A DNA stretch of 32,859 nucleotides from Elysia marginata (GCA_019649035.1 BMAT01012134.1:121656-154514), one strand, 5' to 3'; positions 1-14,000 are shown, numbered from the stretch's first letter. The notes: a model not told the origin generated them from the letters alone. Made by a program: numbers and translations.

Positions 1-59
1 TTTGCGTTCACAATCAGTGACGTTGCAATATGTGTGCAGCGATCTCGATCGGTGAGAAA

Positions 60-1121
60 ATGGCGTCTGCTAAAAATGACCACCTTATAAAACAACGCTC
101 TGTTATCAAGTTTCTTACTGCAGAAGGATGTTCTGCAGTTGTCATCCACAAGAGAATGAAAGCTGTATACCGTGATGCTTGTCTTACTGAAAGTCAAGTT
201 CAAAAGTGGGCGAGATTTTATCGAGGGAGAAGACCCTAAAGAAACAACAGTCCGTGATCGCAAAAGGCCCGGGCGGCCGGTCTCTGCAACTGACACTGTG
301 CACCAACAGAAGGTAGACGAAATGATTGTTGCAAATAGAAGAGTGAAACAAAAAGACATTGCAAATGCGCTTGACATTTCAAAAGAACGAGTTCATCACA
401 TTATCACAGTGCACCTTGGTTACAGGAAAGTCTCGGCAAGATGGGTACCGAGACAGCTCACTGTGGAAATGAAGGCACAGAGGAAAACGATCTGTACACA
501 ACTGTTGGAAAGATTCACTCATGACGGCAGAGCATCATCACTGGTGACGAGTCTTGGGTGCATCACTATGACCCAGAGAGCAAGATGCAGTCTATGCAGT
601 ACCAACACAAGAACTCTCAAGCCCCGAAGAAGTTCAAAGTCTTTGCATGAGCTCGAAAGGTTTTGCTGGTAATATTCTGGGACATGGAAGGTATTGTCCA
701 TATTGAGTTTTTGGAGCAAGGCACAACAATAAATTCAGAGAGATATGTGCCAACTCTGCATGCATTGAAGGGCCAACTCAGACGGGTTCGACAGGACAAA
801 GTCAAAGACGTTGTCATCCAGCACGATAATGCTTGGCCACACACCAGTCGCCAAACCCAGTGCGCTTTACAGCAGTTGGAACTTCCTACCATACCAAATC
901 CGCCATACAGTCCTGATTTGGCCCCGTCAGACTTTTTCTTATTTCCTTTGCTGAAGAAACATCTCAAAGGAAATCACTATGAAACCGATGCAGAAGTTGA
1001 GGCGGATGTTTGCTCTTGGTGCCGATCCCAGACACCAGAATTCTTCGCAGACGGAATGCGAAAACTTGTACAGCGCTGGCGCCTCTGTATTGAACGCGAT
1101 GGTGACTATGTTGAAAAATGA
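60..1121 (+). pseudogene. Mariner transposase, broken by frameshifts and a stop
   Basis: Cut-and-paste transposase of the mariner family. Seen: an N-terminal helix-turn-helix region (KFLTAEGCSAVVIHKRM), a GRPVSATD linker, QKDIANALDISKERVHHII, then the catalytic region with GDESWVHHYDP (first Asp near 546), HDNAWPH (Asp at 825-827) and YSPDLAPSDFFLF (Asp at 930-932). The last two Asp are 34 residues apart, the mariner DD34D signature. Reading goes from one frame to another near 205-240, back near 505-545, and meets TGA at 648-650. It cannot make a full enzyme without repair, so it is a non-autonomous relic. The length (about 350 codons) is normal for the family. Confidence 0.92.
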
Positions 1122-1208
1122 AAGTTCATCAGATAGGTGAGACTCTAAGCTTTCATTTGATGTGTAACTTGCTTCTGTAGTCCTTCAAATAAAAAAGTTA
1201 TTAAAAAA

Positions 1209-1237
1209 CGGCCCTTATTTATCGGCCTGCCCTCGTA
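1209..1237 (+). repeat. Putative right terminal inverted repeat of the mariner element
   Basis: CGGCCCTTATTTATCGGCCTGCCCTCG ending in TA. The terminal CCCTCG-TA is typical of mariner ends when read outward. Its left partner is outside the window, so the repeat cannot be confirmed here. Confidence 0.65.
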
Positions 1238-2086
1238 TTTCAAAAAGGATGAAATAATCGTCATATGGACAGAGAAAAAAACATAAGCCTACCCAACAGA
1301 AAACAAAGGTAAAAAATCTAGCCAACATATATTAATCATCAAATCAAAATTTTGTGTGAAAAAAAATTTTTAATTGTTTTGGCTTGTCCAAGAAGTTACT
1401 GTGACTTATTTAAAATAAACTGAAAATAATTGATGTATTCAAGTATAGATTTGTCAATGTTAAGATACCGTACCTGTTGTTGTAAGAGTATACTTATGGT
1501 TGTGCTTCTGGTATTGTCAATCATGAAGCCATAATAAAGGCAAGATATTTTCTTAGTCATATGTGATAAAAATGATAATTTGTGTGCCTTCATTTTCCAA
1601 AGAACCAGGAAATCATTCTGCCACCCACAATTCATTCTTTTTACATAAGTAGTTCTCCATAACCATTATTACTGTCCATGCCTGGTTTGGGTCTGTTTTC
1701 TCACCTCAATACAACAATTTACTGTTAAGTGATTTTTTTTATAGTCAGAATCTCCTCTGTGTGCATAATTGTAATGTTCTCAAACAAGTAAAGCAACCAA
1801 GAGGGGTAGAGATGCAGGTAGATAAACAGACAAAAAGACTGAGTTCTTTTATTATCTTTCCATCTGTGATGTATATGACAAGTAGAGCTAGTTCATGATC
1901 TACTGAAGAGAGAGAGAGACATACAGACAGCGAGAGAGACATACAGACAGAGAGAGAGACATACAGAGAGAGAGAGAGAGAGAGAAGAAAAGGGAAGTGG
2001 GAGATGTAGTATATTTGCACCATACAATTTCAAACAGTCCAGATTATAACAAATTAAGCTCAGTTCTAAGATTATGTTCTACTTAC
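1238..2086. other. Intron left of PLAT8: AT-rich, one minisatellite
   Basis: Between the mariner end and the last visible exon there is AT-rich sequence and the AG-rich minisatellite at 1906-1985. I checked for a PLAT continuation (GWFLDKV, CGRWLD) on the minus strand and saw none. Confidence 0.6.
1906..1985 (+). repeat. AG-rich 20-bp-period minisatellite
   Basis: Three units of AGAGAGAGACATACAGACAG (1911-1930, 1931-1950, 1951-1970, with small changes) run into a plain (AG)n tract. Confidence 0.9.
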
Positions 2087-2326
2087 CACGCCCTCGCCCT
2101 TCAAAACCAAGCCTCACACTTTGCAAAGCACCCACACTAACTGCTTCCAAGACATACGCATCCAGAATACCATCTTTCATGGCATCAGCAGATGTTACAA
2201 GGGGGCGCTGTAGTAGCTGTTGACCTGTATCTCCCTGAGAGCCAATCAGATTCACTGAACTGATTCCTCCATTAGCCCCTGAATTAGGTTTTCTCCCAGT
2301 CTGTATCAGGATGATGTAACGCAGCA
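2087..2326 (-). CDS. PLAT8 (type B), first part; gene continues beyond the left edge
   Basis: Acceptor TTCCAG, donor CGTG|GTAAGT, 240 bp, phase 1 to 1. It encodes LRYIILIQTG, SVNLIGSQGDTGQQLLQ, DGILDAYVLEAVSVGALQSV and RLGFEGRGRG. It ends just before the expected GWFLDKV strand, a border not used in the other B domains. I find no continuing exon in 1238-2086, so the next exon should lie left of the mariner element, outside the window. GANGGISSV replaces the TDA loop. Confidence 0.9.
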
Positions 2327-5300
2327 CTGGAAAAAGTAACAAAAAACAATTCATACAGTGACAAGCATCATTAGGACTTGAAAAGGGCCCTTAATTAATG
2401 AAATTGATTTATTAATTTTAGCAAAAAGTCAATATTGAAGCCCTTATATTATAAACATTATGCTCATTAAAATTGATTTTAAAATTGATTTAGCATCATG
2501 AGTAGGCTACATCTCAACTTGTCTACTGTGTATTAACTCGAGATGGAATATATACTTTTTCTCTGAAAATATTTTGCCTCACCCTCAAAATTATTAAAAA
2601 AAATAATTCGACCTGTGACGTATGAGTGAAAATTTGACTTATAAATTTATTTTGATGGAAAGGACCTTCTATTCTTGAAAAGGCAACTGAATGCAAATCA
2701 TGTACACACTAGGTGAAGGCATCCAGCCAGGCGATTCAAGCCCACATTCCCTAAAGAGCTGGCCATCACCCTGATCTTCTGCCAGCCAGCGGTCAATCGT
2801 GAAGAGACAGTCAAACCCAGAGTTTAAGTGTTTGAGTTGAACCTGGCAAAAGGATTTATTAAAGATTATTTTGATATCAATTCAAAGTTACATAAATCAG
2901 ACCATAAAAACAGCATCTTACCATTTTTAATTAATAATTATGTAGGCATAATGTAGCTTTAAAATGTTGGAGAAGTATTTTTGTGACCCGACAATAATGA
3001 TTAGAACATAATTTTACAGGGACCAGGATTAATCAGACAAATACGTGATCCCCTTTTTGTTCTAATGAAAATAATTTGCCTGAATTTTATAAAACTGAAA
3101 ATTATCTTAATAGATTATAATAACTCTGATAGAGTTTTTGCCATGTTAACATAACAAGTTTGAGTACTTTGTCCCTGATACATTTTCATCTGGTAAACTA
3201 AAAAGAGGGCAAATGAAAGAAAGCCAAGACGTTACCCAGTCTACATGCCAGGCAGGATCACTGTTTCTGCCGTCATGCTCTAAGCGGATCTTGGCAATCT
3301 CGCCTAAACTATCATCTAGGTCAATGTCGAATTCTGCTTCATTTCCAGGCAGGAAGTGGTGCATGGCAGGTGATCCATCTCCCAAAGGAATTGGGTGGGA
3401 CATGTCCTTCACACCTTGTACAGTCAAATAGACCTGAGCACACGTTCCTGCACCATCCAGGTCAGAGGTTCGAATCCGTACCTTCCAATGTCCTCCTGAA
3501 AACAGGCAACAATTGTTCAACAAAGACAAAAACACATATTTCTCTATAAGAGTAGATCTTTTTAATACATTTTGAGTTACAATTTAAAGTTCAAGTATTT
3601 TGCTTCAAAAATTTAAAGAATAATAAGATAATTTAATATGTTGTGTTTCTTTATCTTGACTTGACAAAAGCCTTCTTAGGAGTTAAAGTAATGTAATCAT
3701 TACCGTGTAATAAGAAGTAAAAGCAAAGCTCAAAAATCTAATAACTTAAATTGAATCTCTTTCTGTCTTACGTACCAGTCTCTGCAGGCACAGCATGTGA
3801 TTCTGACAACTCAGGAAGTGCTGAAGGATTTGAAAATAAGGTAAGTTTAAAAAAAACAACTTCAAAAACAGATTCCATAAGCAAGAACACATTTTGCTTT
3901 TTTTTATTCAAAAAATATTGAAAACTAGTATCAGTATGTTAAAATTTGTAAATTTAGTACCTTGTATTCAAAATATTTTTTTCCTAACAGTATCAGAACA
4001 TCAGCCTTGTTTTGTAAAGAGATTACAGTTATTCCATAAATGTTCCAAATGTGATAATCTGTATAAAGGCATTACTTTGAAGTAGTAAACTCATTTCAAG
4101 ACTTATTGTGACAGGACGCAAAACAAACTTGGTAATAATGTTAGTGTTCCCTAAGAAAAGGGAGACAAATTTATGAAATGTTCTGTTTAACTCCTACCAA
4201 ATTTTGACACTCTAAAATACATATTTTAAAAATTACTTGAACCTCTTTGTCTTGAAAACAGAGATTGCATTTGATTTAACTTTGTTTGTTCTCCCTACAA
4301 CATAGTCAAGGACTCACACTCACCCATTTTTCTTAATAGCCTGGAAATTTTGCCATCATCTTCTCCTTCATCTAGCCACCGGCCACATGGGAAGACATCA
4401 CTGAGCTTGCCACTTGTAACGTCAGTGACAGTTATGTGCTCCAGGAACCAACCAGCCCCAGGTCCCCTGCCTATGTGTTCAACCTCCACACTCTGTAGCT
4501 CTGCTAAGTCTACAGCTTCAATTGTAAAAATATCATCCTGAAAAACAAAGGCATATCAGGGATGCTTATTGCTAAGTTAAGGTGATTAATAAAAAAAACG
4601 TTGAAAAAAAGAGCAGACAGTCAATTCCATCAAAATAAATATTGCAACAATTCTTGACCAAATGGTTTACAAAAGCATTCTTTAAATAGGTGATTTTCTT
4701 GTTTTTATCACTATTACAAATTATCAAAGTCAACTTTTTTCTCAGAAGCTTATATTACTTTTTTATACTTGGTGAGAAAGAAAATTATTTTGCTTGAGGT
4801 GAGATAATTGGGATGTCCAACTCAGCTGGAATGGTTGCTGGACCTAAACATTAAAACTTGATAGATAGAAAACAATTGTCGACTTACAGCTCCTTTTTGG
4901 AATGGTTTGTTTCCTGAGAGAGATTTATGCAACAGACGTCTGCCCGCATCACCCTGACTGCCATTTAGAGTTACCCATACATCTGCATCAGTCTGCCCAG
5001 CCCAGTGGTCACCAGTAGTTACCAGAACTTCGTATCGTTTGACTGGTAAAGGGAGAACGAAAAGAGAGGTTGATGCTTTGTTTCTATGCATCAATGTATC
5101 AGATCCAAAAATATGAAAACTGAAAATGTTCATTTGGTTGAGTGATACAGTATCTAAATGAGCTATGGTAGTAAAAAATGTTCCTTTGTTGAAGGCTTGT
5201 GGATTATTTTTTTTTTCTCGACTATCTTGAAGATAAAAGAAAGATACCTTTCATTCTTTATATGTTTTAGTTTTGAGTTTTAAAAAATCATTTAGCAAGC

Positions 5301-7997
5301 TACACAAAAGAAATAAAGGCAGATAAAATTGCTTAGAACTATGAACGATGTAAACTTCTCTTTTCCATCATTTAATCTCTTTGGGCTCTTTAAATTTAAA
5401 GTAAGATTATAAGATAAAAAAAATTCAACACAGTATAACAGAAATCTGAATATGTTTTTTTATTAAATGTTAAAAAGGAGTAGAGGAGCCACAAAAGCAT
5501 CAAAAAGCATCAGTTCCAAATGATGAAAAAATGAAAATTTTAAATGAATTCTTCTGCCTTGAAAACAACATACATTTGATGTTTTTTCTATGAAATTATT
5601 ACAAAAATATATGTTTTCAATAGGTTTGAAAAGTCAAAAAGTTTTTAAATTAGCAATAACTAATAAAAGCACACATTCATAAAAGGGTATAGACAATTTA
5701 ATGAAAACTTACTTTAAAAATATAAGCTCATAATTTAAGCTGATATCAATGATCTTGCAGGAAAGAACTGTGTGATGACTGAATTTTTTTCCTACTTCTT
5801 TCACTTACATTTCCTTGCTTAAATTTTTATTCCAACTTGTTTTCACTTGCCACATTGCTTTAATGACAAACATATTAACTTTTAGACAAACAAAGAGAAA
5901 AAGCTAAAATAGTACTGCATAGTAAAAACTGATGAATTCTCTTACTTCTTCATGTTTGTATGTATTCTTACCTTCCAAAGCTTCCCTACCAGGCAGTATT
6001 ACAGGCAGTTCACAAGCCAGGTCACCCTCTCCCCTAGTCCGTGACAGCCAGCGATCAAATGAAAAGATGTACTCTTGTCCATTGGCTTTGTCTTCCAGTT
6101 TTACCTGAGAAGTTCATTTTTTAATTTGATTGTAGAATAAAAGATTAGAGTGTCTAATAGAAAGATTTATTTTGATTAAAAGATCATTCTTACCAGCTTT
6201 AGAAAAACTATTAATTAGAAGACATCTTATTGCTATAGCTGAAAATGATCGCAATCAATAATAGTTTTTAAGAAATAATGCTGATAAAGAGGCATGACAA
6301 CATTCAAAAGTTTTTCTATTCTTTTATCAGTTTGGCTATTCATTGCATCTACACTTTTCTTGACAACTAAACCTGCGTTTGAGTCTGAAAGTCAAATTTC
6401 AAAAATGATTGTTTTTTAGCTTCATTGATTTAAGATATTAAAAGGCATATCATGTATTCTAATTATGATATCAGTAGGCTTATGTATGGCATTTTGAGCA
6501 CCTTCTAAAGATGAAAATGGGCAAAATAAATAAATTTATGAGTATTATTATTGTTATTATTACTATTATATTTAAAAGTATTAACAAGAGATAAGCTGAA
6601 GACATACCGCTTCTAAATGCCAACCTTCCCATTCCATTTTATCTTCTCTAGTCACTCGAATTTTGTAGATTTCACCAATTTCTCCTGTAGAAACCTGTAT
6701 CAAATACAATGAAGTTGGATATAAAAAAAACTTTAAATTCATTAGAGGCATGCTGATGGGAGGTATGCCTACATAAGTTGACAAGGATATATGACTCAAA
6801 ATTTTCTTTTTTTTTTCGTTTTTTGCTGTTTTTTTTTTTTTGTTGTTTTTCATAGGTGGGACTGAGAAAAACAGTCCATAAAATGAAAAGCATAAAAAGC
6901 ATTGAGATGCTTCATTGAATTAGTGAAATTATCAAAGAAACATAGACATAACCTTTAGCGACTTAATTACTCAATTATAAAGGCCTTGCAGCACACACAC
7001 TATTTCAGTCTTTTAAGCCATCACAGATTCATGGGGCTAAGTTGCTTTACTATGAGCCTTGTGGGACATTGTTGAAGCTGATTCTCATAGTTAGAACTAA
7101 TACTTTACTATATGTGTTAACGTTTTCAAACTTTTTATTTTTAGCAAAAGCATTGTCATGTGAGCAGTATGAATTCAATGCCAAAGTTACATTGTAAATA
7201 TTTTATTATTATTTGTCCGTTAAATATAAATGAGTTAAGTGTTGCTATGTTACTATGTTATTACATTCAAGGATGCTAACATTTGAAAAAATGTTTTTCT
7301 ATGTTACAGAACATTAGAAATAGATTGTTTCATTCACGAATCTCTGAGCCAGCAGAAGATTTTTTAGTTTGAATTAGTAACAAAAAGTCTACTTCAAAAT
7401 GACCTTTGTCTAAACTCAGTTTTTGAACTATTAACTCTGGTTCTAGAACTCTTTTCAATGGGCATTAGGCGAGAGCTTTAAATAACAATCTGCTTGACCT
7501 TCCATACCTCAAATTCGTCTGAGTTGGCAGGCTCAAACAGACGAGCAGTGCTGCTCGGTGCAAACAATTCAATTTCATCGCTCTTGCCCTTGTCACCATA
7601 AATGATGATAGTAGCCTTGCCCCCTTGAGCTGGGCAAGAGTCTTCAGCTGTCGTCACCCACATCAGGTATTCTCCAGCTGGCATAGATCAATAGAAAGGG
7701 TTTACCTTTCTTTTTTAATGTTAAAATTTGAATAACTTCAACTCAAAAAATAAAAATAATTATGACAAAACAATATTGGAAAAGTACGGCCTACAGCAAA
7801 TGTTCCTTTAGTTGAATTTATTTTTAAGAATGTACAATTCATACAACTGTTTTTTCACTTCTTTGAAGAGAAAAAGAAAAGAGTTGATCTCTCTATCTTC
7901 TCTCTCTCTTCTCTATCTTCTCTCTCTCTTCTTTATCTTCTCTCTCTCTTCTTTATCTTCTCTCTCTCTTCTTTATCTTCTCTCTCTTTCTTTTCTT

Positions 7998-8049
<52 letters not shown>

Positions 8050-11000
8050 TCTCTCCCTCATTCTATTTCTCTCTCTTTTCCTCTCTCCTCCTTTCTCTCT
8101 ATCTGTCTCATTCTTCTTCACTGACTTTCTCTATTGCCTGCTTCAGTCTTCAGCACTCTATGTTGTTACGATTTTTTCATATGCCACTGTACCATTATGT
8201 TATGTATGTAATTCAATATGCATGTATTTGCTATTTTATTAAGTAGTGTGCTTACATCTTGGATTCATAACAATGTGCCAGTTTTGGACAATAAAGTTCC
8301 CCTTATCTCATCTTCCCTCTCTTTCTCTCTCCCATCCTGTCTCTCTCTATATGTATTATATTCCTCAATTTTTTCTTCTTCTTTCTCCATTCCTCCCTCT
8401 CTTCCTCTAGCTCTTCAATTTCATAATTACTTCAATTGTTATATTTAAAAAATCTGTGTAGCTTCTTTTAAAAATACATTGATGCACCAAATGTTTACTT
8501 GCCTGTGGCCTTCATTTATTTTTATGTGTTTGTAAGTTTTTTTATGACTTTAAAACTAATAATTGCAACCAAAATAAATTGAGCTTGTCACTATCACAAG
8601 CCAAAATCTAGTCAATACCAAGATAAGACACTTTATGCAGGTATACTGTATCCAAACAGAGAAAGGTTAGGTTTGTAAAGGAACTTTCAAGCCCATATTG
8701 GTACTACAAAATTAAACTTTTATTAAAAGAATAAAAACATTTCTCTATGGGAACAACTAACTTGACTTTTTGGGCTCTGGTTTAGGCCTCTGACCAGGAT
8801 GGAGCTCCCTCTCTATTTGTCCATCCTCTTGCGCAGCATCTAACCATCTGCAAAACCAAAAAAGCATTTTTATGTCACTGAAGATGGTTAATGCTATACA
8901 TGCTTCTTTTATAAACTATGGTTATAAAAGTGACAGCTATTTTTTTTATTCTTCCTATCATTAATGTGTATTATTGTCATTTACACCATCATCATGATCA
9001 TCATTATCATCATCATTGTCGTTGTCATCATTATCATCATCATCATCATCATCATCATCATAATCACCATCATCATTGTTATTATTATTTATATAACTAT
9101 TGTTATCACTATTCATATTACATTGCCATTATAATTGTTACTAACTTCTATTTTCATACTTCAGGAAACTCAATACATGACTTAAACCTTAAATAATTAC
9201 AAGACACAGAATGAAAACATCAATAATAAAAACTAAAACAAAAGGAAGTTGGGTTTTTTTTTCTGTATATAAAATTCAAGGAATAGAGGACTCCTCAATG
9301 TCATTTAAAATGTAAATTTTAAAGGAGTTTATTTTATATACATCTGCTTCTTGTAGAAAAATGAATTTTGAATATGAAAGAAGTTACTCAGTACAGACGT
9401 TCTTGGTTTCTCTCCATGTTTTAATAGAGACAGCATTGAGTTGCACATTGTGTTTGTAACTTTCTTGTAAAAAAAAGACAACTTTATTTGAAGCGGGATT
9501 CAGATAATTTGTTACATCTTTCAGGGGAGTATTGTCGAAATGTTCAGTTGGTGAGTGTAATGTTTACCATAGTGATTCAGGATGTTGTTGTCAAATCTGA
9601 CTAACATAAAGCATTCACTTACCTTCCACAGGGGAAGAAAGTTTCTATCTCTTCATCACTAGAGTTGAATTCCCTCACAGCTACATAGTCAATGTGTGCT
9701 CCTTGACCAGGCTCTCTGTCAGGGTGCCCTATTACTACAGAATTAAGCTGTCCCAGAGACACAGCCTCAAATGTGAAGATGTCAATCTGGGTGACAGAAT
9801 AGCACATCAAAATTGAATGCCTTCCTTTTGGCCGGTATTACATACAATGATAAGTTCCCTCATTGTTCTGGGCATTAAATTATTGTTTCAAGTAAAAGAA
9901 GATACGTGAATTGCGTCCACTTTGAATTCTGATTATGCTTTACCAAGAAAAGTTAAAACATGAGCTTTTTATGAAATTGAAAAACTGCATATATTTGCCA
10001 TCAACATCATTTGATAAAAATTCTGAACACAGTCTACATTTACAAACAACAATGCATCTTCAATTTTGATTCAACAGTTTAATGGATCCAAAAAGACCCC
10101 AATCTATAAATATTATGTTGATCCATTTTCTCTGGGTTTCATTACCTTTCCTTGAGAAAACATCTTCCCATCAGTTTGTGTGATGTACAGACGTCGTTGT
10201 CCAGAATCACCTCGCTGACCAACCAAGTTAACATACATGGCAGCTGTGGTATCAGCACCGGGTAGATCAGAAGTATGCACTTCCACCGTATAGATTATCA
10301 CTGCAATATTGGAAACGGACATTAAGAGTAAAAGAGAGAAAATAAAGGAACTTGACTACTCTTACATAAGACAAATTTTAGGCTGTTTACCACTTTAAGT
10401 ATTCTGATATAGTATATTTCTTTTAGGTATTATATTCATTTTCCAAGACTAAATTCACAATGTCCATAAAACTACTGACAAGCTTTGGTATTATTTAAAC
10501 CATAGTGTTATTCATCTTTTCTTTTTTGTTCTGGGATGGAAATTTCCTCAATACTACCAACAGGCTTTGTTATTATTTAAACAACAGTACCAGGTAGAGG
10601 GGGCTCTTCAGGGCGGGAAATGGGAAGCTCTCTCCACACATCACAGTCCTCTTTCTGACGTGACATCCAGCGACCAATATCTAGGTCAAACTCCTCCCCA
10701 CTGCCAGGCTCTGTGAGTTTTAGCTGCAGGGAAAAGAAATCAGAGGGAAGAATATTTGCCTAATTCTTGTAGTTTATACGCTGTTGCATCTTGCTGAACA
10801 GTGAAGACAATTTTTTGTTATTAAAGTATTTGTTCTTGGCAGTTCACATTTTTTGTATCAAGCTAACAAAGATGACTGTCAAAAATATCATATTTTTAAC
10901 AACAATTTGTGTACGCAAACACTGCTTTTCCCCCTAGAGACTATTTGTGAGGCAAACAGGGTAAATCAGGCAAAAGTGAAAAACTTTTACATACATATTT

Positions 11001-14000
11001 AGTTATCAACACTTATTCAAAATATATTCTAGGCTCTTGAAGAGGTTGATAAAATTACAACTCTAACTTACGTATGCCTTGAGTTATTCCATTTTGAAGA
11101 AAACGCAATGGTTTATCATACTGCACACTATTGTGTTTACTGGGCTCTAAATCAAAATTATTCTGAGCAACTGGCTTGCCCTAGTTGCCTCACATTAGTC
11201 TCCCATCCTTGGCAACTGACTAGGAAGTTGCACATTTTTTTAGAGAAAAAGCTATTTTAATATCCTTTATTTCTTCTTTTTCTTTATTTGAAATCAACAT
11301 AAGTTTTGATATTTTTCCATAAAATATTGACAATTAGATAAAATAATGTCTTTATGTTTTCAAGCGTCAGAAATGCTTTGTTGAAAACAGCAATGACTAT
11401 GAAGGTGAATGTTACAACATCAAACTCATTCATACTGGACACTAGACATCTTTTGGACCAACAAAGATGCTCCATTAGACTTTTACTTTTAGCCTTTAAA
11501 TAAACTAAACAGTTTAAAAAAAGACAACATGGATTCATAATATTTTTATCCTGTGTATACATTACCTCTGTAAAACAAATTTTATTGATCCCTTAAAAAA
11601 GATCAAATTCCATACTTTGTGATAAAACTCCCAACAAGCTCTCACCTTGTCTAAGTACCATTGGCAGCCAAAAGTTGTCTCAGCCAGGCCTATCCTCACC
11701 TTGTACAAGGGTCCAATTGTTTCTTCTACTGAAATCTGACAACAGTATGGAACATACATCTCTCTTAATTATGAGTTTTGTTTAGTACAACTCAATTAGC
11801 TTCTCATTATAATTACGCGGTTACATTAAGAGTTGTTAACTTATCAGGATTACCCTTAATTACCTTAAGGGTAGAGACAGAATAAATACCGTTTTAGTGC
11901 TTCTGAGAAAACCCATTCCCTTGTAGATGACAGAATCCCTATCAAGCTTGACATCAATTTAAGAAAAAATTTAAGATGTTTCTTTTTTTACATATACCAA
12001 ATCTAGAATACAGCATTGTAAAAAAGCTCTTACAACAAAAAAGGATAAAGTTTTTTTTTTCTTGTAGCCAGATAGCCAGATATGTGTATGTAAGTAAAAA
12101 CATTTGAATCTAAACTATGGTGAAGATATCAACAAACATTTTCAATAAAACTTGAATGAAAAAGAGAACTGCAACAGTTACAAACCGAAACTGTATCAGT
12201 GGCATCAGGCTTGAACTTCCCTTCTGCCCCAGAGCCAAGAGGCAAAGGTCCTGTGTATCCATCTCGACCATACAAGTAAAGCTGGACATTGTCGTCCATG
12301 GCTGGATCACTGGATACATGGGTATACAACTGTAAGGTCACCTGCGGCGTCTTGATGCTCTCTAAAACAGACATGTAAATTTGCAAAAGATGATGGTTCA
12401 GGAGTGACCCTAGTCATGTGATGTTTGTTGCATTTGGACAACTCCACTATTATGTATGAACACAAGTACATAGCGAGCCCCAACTAAGGTTTGCCCCATT
12501 TTTCAGCCTGAAGTATAGACTATTTTCATGTTACAGTTCAAAAAGACCAAATTAAATTTTTCCTACCATAGTAAGTTACAGGTTAAACAGTATATGTCAA
12601 AGATTCAGCAATATGCAAATTAAGTGCAGCAGTTTATCAGTATTTTGCTATTTCTACGGATAAACCATAATGCTTTTGGTTTGATTATGACAGCAAGATC
12701 TCCATCCTTAAAAATATAGTGATTGTTTTTAAGTTCGTTTTGTTGACAAATTATAATTTAAGCAAAAGTCCAAACTTCATATTTTTTTTGTTCCTTTGGC
12801 TCTTTTGTATTTAAACTTGAATACTGAAACAAATGTTGAATACAGCAAGCTAAAAAGATACTAATTATGATAATGCTCACAGAGATTTACTTTGGTTTAC
12901 GTTGACTCTTTTTGTAGCAGCATTTTATTTAGTACTATGGGAAAAAGGAGACAATTAGGCTTGTAGAACTCATAAGACTGCATTATTGGTGTTTTAATTG
13001 GTCAATAGATTAGAGAGTGACATTTGTGGCCTTTCATGTATAGATTAGAGCGTAACATTTGTGGTCTTTCATGTTTGTATTGTTGATTGTGGTGGAGTTT
13101 TTAAGATGTTAGCAATTTAAAGTACAATAATAAGGAGGATGGATTGATAAAGGTGGTGATTATGATGACAGTGTGAATAGGTTGATGCTGTTTGATAGCT
13201 GCAAAGTGACACAAGAAAAGAGATTGTTGAGCAAAGTTTTACAGTTGCTACCTGTTGTTTTCTCTTTTTTTAAGACTGGAACATCTGTTGATGAAAAATA
13301 ATGAGAAAGAGTCAATATAAAGGTGCACCACCTGCGTATAATTTTTACAAGATGAAAATCTAAACACTTAAGTGACCTGAGATGTATATATGCATCACAG
13401 TTTCCAATGCGGAAGTGACGGGAGACGTATATATATTCGTTACAGTGTCCTATGCAGAAGGGACCGGAGATGTATATATATACGTTACGGATAGCCCATT
13501 TTATTTCCAATCCAAGTTTGATTAAAATCCAGTCCAAGTAAAAGAACTTTCGTTGTTTTGAATTGAGAAGTTTTGTTTTCAAAATGCAAGATGTTGGTTT
13601 TGTGGGCCAAAATTCGTTAGAAATTGCCACAAACTTGCAATTTAGACCAGTTCTAGTTAGATCTAGATCTAGATCTAGAAACTGAGCAAATGTTGGTTTT
13701 AGTGTTATAATTCTCTCAAGTTCTGGAGTATTTATCTATCTTGGATTATTTCATGGAGTGTTTTCAAGTGGCTTTTAGCACTTTATGAAGTTAGTTTCAC
13801 ATTGAATTTCGATGTTTATTATGTTTTGGTCCTTTTATTTGTTGATTTTGGGGCCGTGCTTTCCTCACATGTAAATGATTCTATATGTTTACACATAAAC
13901 AGCTGAAATCAGTTCAAAACACACTAAAATTCAAAAAATTTACTGAGAAAAGTCATTGCAAGGAAGCATTAGCATTATTCATCCTTGAACATTTCTAATG

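Larger units (their letters stand above)
1..1237 (+). mobile_element. Mariner-family (DD34D) DNA transposon, 5' end outside window
   Basis: A decayed transposase gene (60-1121) is followed by an untranslated tail and an end at about 1209-1237, CGGCCCTTATTTATCGGCC then TGCCCTCGTA. Read in reverse, the end starts TACGAGGGC, which looks like a mariner terminal inverted repeat with its TA target dinucleotide. The matching left repeat is cut off by the window edge. It lies in an intron of the PLAT gene, in the opposite orientation to it. Confidence 0.9.

Noticed and set aside
1396..1635. Minus-strand frame as a continuation of PLAT8
   Set aside because: It has no GWFLDKV or RWLD motif and its composition is like the AT-rich intron.
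7812..8246. 144-codon plus-strand open frame rich in Ser and Leu
   Set aside because: It is translation of the CT-rich minisatellite; the composition is low complexity and it lies in an intron.
8918..9196. His-rich plus-strand open frame
   Set aside because: Artefact of the ATC trinucleotide repeat.
13160..13630. 156-codon minus-strand open frame
   Set aside because: Only the 33 bases at 13252-13284 have matching splice sites and phase; the rest runs through the TATATA tandem repeats.
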